Below, in pieces: positions 32,832 to 42,990 of a stretch of DNA of 64,000 nt. This DNA is from Athripsodes cinereus (Eukaryota > Arthropoda > Insecta > Trichoptera > Leptoceridae), in contig OX388318.1 in NCBI GenBank assembly GCA_947579605.1, forward strand, positions 8,742,001 through 8,806,000. The letters are read 5' to 3'. The notes under the pieces were generated by a model. That model was not told the DNA's origin. It searched no databases and saw nothing but the letters and a program-made list of their open reading frames with translations. The position numbers and the translations under genes are program-made. Each line of letters starts with the position of its first letter. The stretch's first letter is position 1.

Positions 32832-33333
32832 GGTGTTCACATTAATTGGCGAGTATCGCCAGGCGAATTTTGCTTGCATAGAAATAAAATTCGCCGGACG
32901 CCCATATATCGTCACACCTGTTCACAGAGTCCACCAATATAGATACGATCTGTCAGATGCGCTTTGATTTTGACGTTGTTTTCAAAATGGCGGACGTCGA
33001 GATGGAGATCGCAAAGTGTTCATTATTAGTTGAAAATGTTATAGTATTATAAGGCGCCTTTTAATTAAGGAAACAAACGCCACAAGCCAACAACAAAGAT
33101 AACAACTGTCACGAAGCAGGAAACATTATAAAATTCATAGGTTATAAAGTTTTTATTCTAGCATGAGCGCATCGTTCAACCAGCGAAAAAAGTTGGAAGG
33201 TGATCGGTCAACTTGAGACGATATCGTCTCTACTGGTTTTATCGTTTCAGACTAGCTGTCATTTTTTGCCTACACGGTTCAAATGGCTGACCATATTTTG
33301 GTGTCCTGGCGATATTCTCCAAATGTGAACACC
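32832..33333. mobile_element. Terminal-inverted-repeat element (502 bp)
   Basis: The left end GGTGTTCACATTAATTGGCG with AGTATCGCCAGG faces the right end, which inward reads GGTGTTCACATTTGGAGAAT then ATCGCCAGGA. The ~30-bp inverted repeat has a few mismatches. Flanks TCATAAAAT and ACATAATAC are similar but not identical, so the duplication size, and the superfamily, stay open. The interior is less AT-rich (CAAAATGGCGGACGTCG near 32983) and has no transposase frame. Confidence 0.75.
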
Positions 33334-34429
33334 ACATAATACAGTAATATACCAGTCGATATATCAAAATAACTCTTCAGGAACATTAAGGAAGATGTAT
33401 GTATCTATGTACCATGTAGATGGAGTAGCACTAATCGACTAATCTATATCTTGCGGTATCATGGGAGCAATCAATCTGTTTCCCACCAAGGCTTGATGAT
33501 CTTGTGTTAATACGTCACTTATATCATGTGGGGTTACTTGCATCTACCTGCATATTCAATTAATTTCAAATAATAATCCTTATAAACCAAATCTTACTAT
33601 GAGGTTCTCTAGGCTTAGTAGATACGAGTTAAGCTTTCACATTAGAATGGTTTAACGTAAAATATAATGAAATATGGGTAAATTCTAAATAATGTGAATA
33701 AAACGAAAAGGAACATAAAAACAAGACAATAAAGAAAAGATAAAAAATTGACAACATCAAGAACAAATCAAGTAAAAGGCATTCAAACTAATAAATTTTT
33801 CTCAAATTGATAATGGAATTTATTTGTTTTTTTTTTTATATTCTAATTCAAAATTAGGTACCTATAACTTTATTTTATTCAGCACATATTTGATGATCCC
33901 TAAAACTTAAAAAAAATGTAAAATATGTTCTAAAAATAATCTTTAATTCAAATATTTTCATAATTTATAATGATATAGATACCAAAGTAGATGCAGCCAT
34001 GATAATATGAACGTCGAAGTAATATAGGTATTAATTTCATGATTTATAATTAATTAGCCATCTATATTACAACCTATAATAAATTATAGAAACAACCCTT
34101 AGAAGGTCTACCTACCATTTACAAATTCCAATAGGGCGGGTATTTTAAACCCTTCATCGATCCCGATATCAATGATGATTTAGGATATATCCATTGTGAA
34201 GAAATAGGACAAAACGTTATTATTTCACATTTACAATAAGTGTACAGGGTGCCCATATAATATGCATTTATTTTTACACATAATCATAAAACACGGAACA
34301 TTATAATAAATTATATTTCATCTTATTATATTCTAGTTTTTATGTCTCTGTATTTTATTATTGTTAATACAAAACTATATAATGAAACTATTTTTGAATA
34401 TATATTTTTTATAAATTTATATTTCTTGC
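33334..34429. other. Gene-free AT-rich stretch
   Basis: Nothing recognised. Confidence 0.35.
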
Positions 34430-34560
34430 CAGCCTCGACACAGGCTTTAGCCTAGTGAGGTGACAAAGTGTAATTAGTTGTAGTGGATGTGGATATTTAA
34501 ACTGTATTTGATTGTATATGCTTATTTGAGGAAATGAACAAATTTGAAAACGAATGAACG
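34430..34560 (+). repeat. Possible LINE 3' UTR
   Basis: GCCTCGACACAGGCTTTAGC and CTAGTGAGGTGACAAAG can form a short stem and resemble LINE 3' UTR ends; an A-rich part with GAACAAATTTG and GAATGAACGAAC follows. No coding remnant adjoins on the left. Confidence 0.3.
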
Positions 34561-34714
34561 AACTTTATATTTAATTATTTATTTACGCTGTGTATTTGTA
34601 TATCATAACTATAGGTAGGTACATACAATAATCCTGCCAAGCATTACGGCTTATCACTTAGGATATGATTACAAATGAAAGGAAAAATGACTTATTTACT
34701 GACTTACTTCCGAC

Positions 34715-34915
34715 GGCCGAACAGCCCTTGCAGGACCTTTGCCTCCGAAACAATATGTAGATCTCTAAGCCTTTCTATCTTGAGTAATGGAATTTCAGTC
34801 GTCTTTAGCTCCTCTAGATCCTCCTCTAAGTCTTGATGTTATCCAACAATCTTTGTCATGGTCTGCCGGTCTTCTGCCCACGAGTATATCCTGCAGAATG
34901 CCTTTAGTTATTTGA
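34715..34915 (-). pseudogene. Heavily decayed LINE ORF2 C-terminus
   Basis: On the minus strand the best frame contains QKTGRP, LLDNIKT, LKFHYSR and a cysteine-bearing end CKGCSAVGSK, broken by several stops (mostly TAG). G-R-P followed by L-D-x-I-K is the layout seen after the RT domain in RTE-like proteins. Confidence 0.4.
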
Positions 34916-37148
34916 TAATATTTATCACATGATTTTTTTTATTAAAATGAGTAGTGTGAACTGACTGGAGACATTTGAAATGAGGATACATCCAATAATG
35001 CTTCGGATATCCGTATATGGTCAGCAATGCAGGGGTTCTCCAAAGACCCAGAACGAATTGGGACCTTATATCAAATATCAAAATTTGGAATGTGTCGTAT
35101 TTAGGCTAAAAATGAAGCTGCTACAGCTTATTATCAATAGCAAGATCAAGGGTCGAAGAGGTGTTGGAATAATACGGATATTCTGACTCGGATAAGATAT
35201 ACACAAGTGGACAGGAGTACGAAGTGTTGAGGAGGTGTTTTGGAATGCACAAGATACACATTTTTGCAAGTGATATTTAACTTCGGGGATTAGACACATG
35301 AACAACAATAATAGCGATTTCAGTATGAAAAAACAATAATTTTAATAAATCAGAATAATGACCATCACAACATATTTGCGGATGTTTCAATGCTTTTCAA
35401 AGTTCTCTAACATCCTTATACTGCTGACCCACGATGACGCGAAGACTCTGTACCTATATAAAACATTGTTATCAACTATTCCCATATTTCCTCTTCATAT
35501 TAGTTTGATAGTAATAAGCGCCTTGTTTTATATTATGATTGTTTATATCCTTTATAGACATTATGTACCTATATTATGTTTAATAGTTTTGTTTTGTTTT
35601 CACTTGGCTCTATCCATTATTATTATTACTACTACTAATATATAATATTTCTATATAACTCTTATCCTATATGACCTCACTTTGTAATGGACGTGTCATC
35701 ATAAGATTCTCAACTATATATACCTACAATATATTCATCTTGCTCGAACCTTATATACCTACCTAATTGCGTGAGCGTATAAACGATTATCATCCATGCA
35801 AATATTGTGCGTAAAGGCCGTTCTTACACTCCAGTATTCCAGTAGGTGTAAAAATGACTGTCTTAAACAATCTTTTCTAAGATTTTTAAATTTATATTTC
35901 TTGAAGAAAACTCAACCAAAATTATATTTCAACAGAACATTAAATTCAATGGTCATGGCATACATGCATTATAAATGATATGGTATTTTTTACGGCATAG
36001 AGAGGATAATCTACATGTTCATTATAATATTTCGCTAGTCAGTTAGCTGTGGGAGACGCCATTGAAGAAATAGGTAGAATTTACTTTGGCCTTAAAAGAA
36101 TTACAGAGATGTGTGTTTTTTACACTTTTTACATTTTTTTTATAGTTTGTACTATTTTTTACACTTATTTTACACTTATGAATGCACCGGTTCTCGTCCG
36201 ATCACCGAAATTACACAAATTACACAACGAATTCGCACAAGCATTTAGTTACTTATGAAGGGAGCATTTTACTGTGTCTTATATTGTTTTGTTGGTTGTT
36301 GTTGTGATATCATTGTATAATGTGTTTATTTAAAATATATTTAAAAAAAAACACTTCATATGAAAAAAAGAATATCTTTATTTAAGTTTACGTTATAGAG
36401 ATATGCTTTTTCACTTATTTTTTCATCTGTATTGCATCATATACTAATAACAACATGTCACTATTTCTAATATGGAATATTATGATTTTAATAATATGCT
36501 CACAGTTGAAGGACCTCAGGTGCGTATAAGTGCTATATTACCTTTTTTACCTGTGTTTTTTTTTCATCGCCACGCCTCCTAGTGGGCGTGTTCACTTGTA
36601 AGTACGGATTAATGCATACCTTTAAATCGTGATCAAATTATCTAAATAAGAACACGATTATAATATTTAGCAAAAAATACCAACAATACACAAGATATAA
36701 ACCAATGAATAGCAATGAAATTTGATGTAATATTATCGTAATGAATCTGCTTACACTTTGCCCGTTTTCATGTTATCTTAGTTTTTATTTATTTTCTACG
36801 AGATTCCTACTAATTTGTTAGTTGTTTTTTATTGCATCTGATGGATATCTTAGTTTTATGGGATTAATTTGTTTTGAATTAATTAAATTATAGGAATTTG
36901 GTGTCGTTATTGGATTTTGAACTCAACATAGGTGTTTACGGTATAATGGTTTCTCTTTATTAAAAAAATGTGTCTGGGATGAATTTACAAAGAAAACTTC
37001 GCAAGTAAGAGCACTCGTTATCAACGATTCGAAATAACCTGTTTGCTATGCATTATCTAATAAAAAGCAAAAATATTCTTCAAAAAATATATATAATAAT
37101 GATTTAACTAATTACTTTCCTAAATAAAAACCAATTTTGTATATCTTT
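34916..37148. other. Gene-free AT-rich stretch
   Basis: About 2.2 kb with no supported gene. The 95-codon plus frame at 35358-35645 is hydrophobic and low-complexity. A small stem CACGCC/GGCGTG lies near 36572-36590. I see no repeat family member. Confidence 0.35.
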
Positions 37149-37275
37149 CTATACCATCACGACATCGTCCTCAAGTTGGGAATCTAACGGAGCAACTCCA
37201 TGTAATGAACACAGAAGTATTCCTTTTTGCGCCGAAAAATAAGATAAGTAATACTTCATTGCTGATTTAAATAAT
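37149..37275 (-). repeat. Family A repeat, strongly degraded
   Basis: CTATACCATCACGACAT starts the antisense order, followed by GCAACTCCATGTAATGAAC and TTCATTGCTGATTTAA at family A spacing, with many changes. Confidence 0.45.
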
Positions 37276-37424
37276 TTAATGTACCTATGTACTTATCATA
37301 ATAAGTACATACGTCAATTAAATCAAACTATAGACTAAAAATAGAGGATCTACGCCATTTCTGAATATCTTGATATTTTTAATGGCACAACTATCATATT
37401 TTGTGTGTTCTATACATACTATGG

Positions 37425-37790
37425 ATCTTCAGCGTGCTACAGACGCATGCTGAAGATCCATTGGTCGGAACACATCGAAAACGAAGAAGTATTAACCAGT
37501 GTAGGCGAAAAAAGGCAACTTCTTAAGAGAATCAGCCAACAACGAGCTAACTGGATTGGCCACAACATCAGGCACCCAGGACTGCTCATCGCAATCGCAG
37601 AGGGCAGGACCGAAGGCATAAATGGCAGAGGCCGACCGAGAGACGCCTATATGGACCAACTGAAGAGGGACATGAACTGTGGCTCATACGTAGAGCTGAA
37701 AAGACTGGCTGAGAATAGGGAGGAATGGAGAAGAAAGTCAAAACTCGTTGCAGACCAATCCAGTGGATTGTAACTCATTATATACATACA
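37425..37790 (+). pseudogene. RTE-B ORF C-terminus, best copy
   Basis: About 115 codons: RRMLKIHWSEHIENEEVL, then RANWIGHNIRHPG, a G-R-G-R-P-R block, YMDQLKRDMNCGSYVELKR, LAENREEWRRKSKLV and the stop TAA at 37771-37773. These are the conserved features downstream of the RT palm in RTE-type proteins (a block ending in H, W-I-G-H, GRGRPR, N-R-x-x-W). The 3' end follows within a few bases of the stop, with CATACATACTATATCTAT-type short repeats. 5' truncated at about 37425. No active-site part is left. Confidence 0.87.
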
Positions 37791-38520
37791 TACTATATCT
37801 ATATATACATACTATATCTGCATCAGCCGGGTCCCCCGCCCACTGACGTGGTAGGATCGTAGATGCCAACACTGGCATAGTTGTATTAGAATAGAGAGTC
37901 CAAATATTAAAAAAAAAATCTTCACCTAAACGGATAAATAGGAGTCCTTGGACTCCTGAAATATCCGAGAAATAAAGATATTTCAACATATCTGTAACTG
38001 CTGACAACCCTTCGTGTGAGAAATTGTTGAAAAAATAATTGTTGATTGTTGAAAAATAAAATAAAATCCGCAAACAAATATGTTCTAAATGGACAATAAA
38101 TAATTCAGAAGAATTTCAACTTATCTATTATAATTCAACTTTACATATGTTGAAAATGAGTACCTACCATCTATCAATAAATAAAGTAATTATTTTATAT
38201 CTAGGATGATACAGGATATTACGTTATTGTAACTGAGTACTTACTTTTGAGGTTATTATTCTACATAAATCATAATAGGTATATAATAAATACAATAAAA
38301 TATTCTTACATTATTTTTAGGAATCTGGCATAACAAATTTGTAATGACGGACATAACTAATTTATTAGGCACAGGATGTACGTGTAGATTGAGTTCTTGT
38401 TCACCGCATACGTGTCAAAAGGTGAGCTATATTAGGAAAAGGTATACACAACATTGAGTACTTGGAGCGCTACTCTTGATGAGGTCTTAGTTTAAAAAAA
38501 TACCTATTGGATATTATTAA
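37791..38520. other. Gene-free stretch
   Basis: No gene. The 111-codon minus frame (37738-38073) overlaps the RTE-B tail and has no motif. Confidence 0.35.
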
Positions 38521-38527
38521 AAAAATA

Positions 38528-38655
38528 AAAGGATCTGCTAATCGGGACGCTATTCGCATTGCTCAAGACAGCTTCAAGTGGAGAGAGATTATACAAAGTG
38601 TCTACGTAATGCTGCCACCAACCTCAGACATGAAGAAAAAGAGAAGAAATTGACA
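38528..38655 (+). pseudogene. LINE ORF2 C-terminus fragment
   Basis: The plus frame reads GSANRDAIRIAQDSFKWREI, IQSVYVMLPP and KKKRRN with stop TGA. A-x-D-x-x-x-W-R-x-[IL] followed by a basic end is typical of RTE-like ORF2 C-termini. The sequence is distinct from RTE-A, B and C. Confidence 0.55.
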
Positions 38656-38994
38656 TCAAATTGCAGTTTTGACTAAGTTACGTTATATATTGCACAATTT
38701 TTTATAATATTTTGGTAAGCATAAGGGTATAGAGCCGATTTACAAAAGCGCCAATTTGAAGTTTCTAATATACTAAATAAATTTCTAGAGTAAAACGGCA
38801 TTGGGAGTAACCCCCCTAGTATCTATCTACTTGTTATAAAACATTGGTAATACGATATGGTATTATGGATCGTGTTATGGCTAATGGGTCGGAAGATGTA
38901 ACCATCTTCAGAGGAAATTAATCTTAAACAACTCTTTTAGAATAATTAACTTGTAATGTAGGTATAGTGTTTATTGTGAATACAAATGCACGGA

Positions 38995-39263
38995 GTGCCC
39001 TATTATATGTATAATCGAAGGAGGAAAGCGACTGCTCAAGACCATCATGGAACGATATGTCAGATGGATGGACACATAATGCGTCACGAAAATCTTCTAC
39101 ACTAAATAATCAAAGAGGGGGCTGAGGGAACAAATCATAAGGCGTCCACAACACGATTATTTTGACGATCTATGCGAGGATGTGAGCGTCGGATCATACA
39201 AAGTGCTTATAAGGGTCGCAGAGAATAGAACGCCATTGAAAGGAAGATGCAAAACTTTGTAAT
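38995..39263 (+). pseudogene. RTE-B-like ORF C-terminus, divergent and broken
   Basis: The frames contain DGHIMRHENLLH, a stop, IIKEGAEGTNHK, then after a shift HDYFDDLCEDVSVGSYKVL and RVAENRTP. The order GH-[IN]-[MI]-RH, E-G-x-x-G-T, YFDDL, SY-x-x-L, A-E-N-R equals that of the RTE-B copy at 37425, but similarity is low, so it is an older related lineage. Confidence 0.65.
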
Positions 39264-39302
39264 ACATATACAAGACACTCTCTCCATACCAACAAAAGTA
39301 GA

Positions 39303-39476
39303 TTTCGACGGTACCCTGGAGGTAGAGTCTCTGCGTCATGCACAAGAGGTGCGTGGTTCGTTCCCAGGTGTCAGCAAACTCCCCTTTCACGACACAAGCT
39401 TTTAGCTTACTGTGAATAGCCTTTAGGGTTGTACTTTGGTTTATAAGAAAATCTCAGTTTTTTTTTGTTGAAACAT
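39303..39476 (+). repeat. Family B SINE
   Basis: TACCCTGGAGGTAGAGTCTC (A box region), GTGCGTGGTTCGTTCCCAGG (B box region), CTCCCCTTTCACGACACAAG and CTTTTAGCTTACTGTGAATA, ending in a run of T-rich sequence (39467-39476). The head is mutated at its first bases. Confidence 0.85.
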
Positions 39477-40990
39477 GTATAAGCTCTTAAAACTGGCTTA
39501 CGTAACTATTACTTGTAAGTAATAAATTTTCTTATAAATATTATCGTTCTCGCATTAGCATTATAGTTTAAATTATACTTTAATTATCAATTAATACAAA
39601 GTTGCTCTTTATGATTTTAATTTACTAGAAAAATTCAATAATCAATAGCGGTATGTGGTTTAAGATAATACATAATACAAATTTCCAATACGTACCAACT
39701 TCGATTCACCAGTTATATGCCCACGTGGAAGAGAGTATTTTTTAATATACCTACATTAACATGATTTAATAATCATAAATATTTATACACACATAATATA
39801 AAATATCGTACATTAGTTACTACCTATACTTAAAATGATAAGTTTACGCCAGTGTAGGTGGAAGAAACATGTAATTGCCTACTCTGAGTTCATTCATTAT
39901 TTTGCCCCTAGTTATTGTCGATCGAAGTAAGAAAACGTGTCTGTGATTGATTTCGTATCGAGATATCGAATTCGTTAATATCGCCATTGTTATTGGAATC
40001 CTTTTCCATACCTATTATCTATACTGCAGTCTTTCTGGAATCGTAAAAACTTTTGTAGTATTTAATGTGAAAATTAGTACTTATTGTCTTTTTTGATGGT
40101 ACTGAATAAACTTATTACTATTAATAATACATAAATTATACCTATATGAGTGATCGTTAACGTCGTGGGACCCGATAAGACACGTAAAGAAGAAGATATA
40201 CTTATGTATTCATATTCGTTCTCTTATTTTTCTAAAATTGCCACATGATATGTATTTTAAGTTATGACAAGGAAAGTTAAAGAGTTGAGATGAGTTGATC
40301 ATGCAGAGAGAATAAATGATATAAGAAAAGTGATGAGAACGTATGTTAGTGAATTAGACAGTGAGAAAGACCATGTTTGACTGTATACATCATAATATAT
40401 TCAAGATGAACGTATCTATACCTAATGAGAAAAACCAATGTATGTGTCAGACGAATTGTATAAATGCAATCAAAACAGAGAACGAGTGTAAAATTATTAT
40501 TGATAATGTCCTAACAAGACGAAAGACGTCTCTCTCGACAATAAAACATATACCGGAAGAAAACATTTTTTTTATTACGCTATGGAATTCTATTACCTAA
40601 ACACCGACACAGTATGTAAAATTATTCTTCTGTAATACAATTCATTTTGCCTACCCTACAATTAACGCGCTGTAAAGGAATCAATACCACACATTATTAG
40701 AAGTCATGATTTACTATTTTAATGAGAAGATGTTAAATAGTCGGCAAAGCAATATGTGCGATTTAGTGATGCTTCGATCTCATTACACAGAGTGTCTATA
40801 TAACATGACATCAATTTAACTTCAATACTCGTTATAAAGTGACAGTATCTGAAGAATCGAATGGGTTTACCCTTTCTAATAATGCAAAGACGTTATAAGA
40901 GAATAAAAGAACATTATCCGTGACCACTGTTATCTGTAAATAGCAGTGATAAAAAATTAAAGTGATAGAAATTAAATTAGTAAAAATTAG
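39477..40990. other. Gene-free AT-rich stretch
   Basis: No gene supported. The 79-codon plus frame at 40361-40600 lacks any motif. Confidence 0.35.
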
Positions 40991-40991
40991 T

Positions 40992-41150
40992 AAAAGTGTT
41001 GGTTTTTGGAAACTGCGGACCGTACTATTTTTGAATTTTGAGTTCGAATCACCGAATTGAATATAGAATTAGAAGTGTTGTTGTTTTTCGGAACTGTAGA
41101 CCCTTCGATTTTTGAATTTTGAGTTCGAGTCATCCAAATTAATTAAATAT
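40992..41150 (+). repeat. Diverged direct repeat, two ~80-bp units
   Basis: Unit 1 (40992-41065) and unit 2 (41071-41150) share AAGTGTTG at the start, a central ACTG..GACC block and TTTTTGAATTTTGAGTTCGA. The last block followed by ATC or GTC resembles a Pol III B box. No partner was seen elsewhere in the window. Confidence 0.75.
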
Positions 41151-41919
41151 AGTTTTATTTCTGAAATTCAATTCAAAGTAAGAATTGTTTTTTGAATAAC
41201 TTTGATATTTATCAAAATTTGAGATTTTGTTTCAATTGTGTTTTTATAATAAAGTTGCTCAATTTTTAATTTATGTTGAAAAGTTGTCATAATTTAAAAA
41301 CAGGTTATCTCTTTGCTGTTTCCAAAATTGATAGAAGAAAAATAATAAAATTGAAAATAAAGAGTTAAAATTATATATCAATATGAAAATTTCACAACAT
41401 TTGACTAAATAATTAGAGGGTAGTTGATACATATATGTTAAAACACTATTATCTAGTTATTATAGTAGCAGATAAAGTTAAGTACTTTTGAATGTGAAAA
41501 ATAATAGTAACTGTTATTTCCAGTAAACATTTATGTAATTTATACATATTGTGCGGTGCAGTTACCGTTCAATAAATTTATTGCTTAGCGAATCAAATAA
41601 ATAACCCTAACTGACGATAGCTATAAATATATCTCATTGAAAGGATTTACTTTAGTTTTATCAAATGTATTAGGTATTTACCTTCTACCCACTCATACGT
41701 AAGTTATGTAGGTATATTAAACTTAGCTACCCATTACATTTTGATTTAATTAAAAAAGTGAACACGTCTAATAATGTTCTTTTTTATATTAGGCCATTTT
41801 GTGACACAAGGAATTGAAGCGAAGGTCTATTGATTTAATATTATTGTATATTTTGTAATGTTTTTCACATTTAAACCGGAGATTTTTTTACGCCTTATCC
41901 TAATTCACTATTTTTTTGT
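41151..41919. other. Gene-free AT-rich stretch
   Basis: Nothing recognised. Confidence 0.35.
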
Positions 41920-41995
41920 TGGCACGATGAGGACGGCATGCAAGTTTATTGCATGCTACCCCTTTTGTAGGATGTGCAGAGGTGGAGTAGGAGTA
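41920..41995 (+). repeat. Family A repeat, 3' part with deletion
   Basis: GGCACGATGAGGACGGCATG, CTACCCCTTTTGTAGGATG and AGAGGTGGAGTAGG follow the sense order of family A; the AGCTGATCTGCTGG spacer is deleted. Confidence 0.5.
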
Positions 41996-42834
41996 TAATA
42001 ATATATTTAAGAAATATTGTAAGTCGGTTTGACATAGACATCCATTTTTTTAAAACTCTAATTCCTTTTTGGCAGTCTTAAAGGTTTGACAGACAACATG
42101 GTAATATTGTCGAAAAATGTAATCGTCTAATTACGTCAATATTCGCAAAATGTCCTTATTTTAAGTCTATTTTTTAAAAGAACAATTTAAAATAAATCAT
42201 TCACTTCAGTATCATTCATTTGAATTTTGTATTACTCCGAACACTTGAATGCAAAAATGGGTAAGTTAATTGGACTTGTTCTATCGTATAATTGTGTTCA
42301 GAGGTTGAATAATTAGGTAATATTGAACATTGGATTGAATGGTATTTCAATGAGAGACATTAATTTTAATGTCTCTTTAGATATAATATCATATGGGTAA
42401 TATTATTATTATTAGAAGCGGTAATTATTATTTAAAAGGGAAACCATTGGAACCTTTTAAGGTTGTTATTGGGAATTATTTATGGACGGCAGGGAAGAAA
42501 GGTAATGTTATTTATTTTGCAAAATTAAAGCATTCCTAAAGATTGCTTAACATATAGGTACCTTCATTCAAATAAATCTTTAATATTATTTATATGTATC
42601 CATACATTATATTCGTTTATATATCTATTCACACGGTACTCAGACAATATATATATATAGTAGAAAAATAATAACTTATCGATTTGAAAGTTTTATTTAC
42701 TATTGGTTTATCTGAAAAATCATAAAGTAAAAACCATGAAAGCCTTCTTGTGATAAACAAATTAATATGTAACGATAATTTTCAGTAAGCAATAATAAAA
42801 AAGCTCGATGAAAGCGCTAGTGTTATATTTATTT
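41996..42834. other. Gene-free AT-rich stretch
   Basis: Nothing recognised; a short (AT)n run is at about 42648-42660. Confidence 0.35.
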
Positions 42835-42990
42835 TCATTTTTTATTTCTTTATTCTTAAGGGACACAAACAGTTCAACTTAACAAATATTAACATTCATG
42901 TTTCTTCAGCAAACAAAGCAATCAAGGTCCCGCAAATTACCGAAGCGTATGACGAACATGTTGCTAGTAAACAGTAATAATACATACTTT
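42835..42990 (-). repeat. Retroposon-like 3' end, dispersed copy
   Basis: Related to 31834-32045 and its duplicate. On the minus strand the 24-codon frame (42896-42970, stop TGA) reads LLATCSSYASVICGTLI at its start, as in the other copy, and is followed by GTGTCCCTTAAGAATAAAGA (an AATAAA signal) and an A/T-rich end. The pure A tail is gone, so this copy is older. Confidence 0.6.

Larger units (their letters stand above)
31777..32861. repeat. Tandem duplication, two ~540-bp units
   Basis: 31781-32321 and 32326-32861 are nearly identical: I find only one base change (TTGCTTTAAAAG against TTGCTTAAAAAG) and different T runs (30 at 31834-31863, 25 at 32379-32403). After the T run the offset is exactly 540 bp. 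Each unit ends with the inverted-repeat terminus GTGTTCACATTAATTGGCGA of the element at 32832-33333, so the left end of that element exists twice. The unit also contains a minus-strand retroposon-like segment (31834-32045). Confidence 0.93.
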
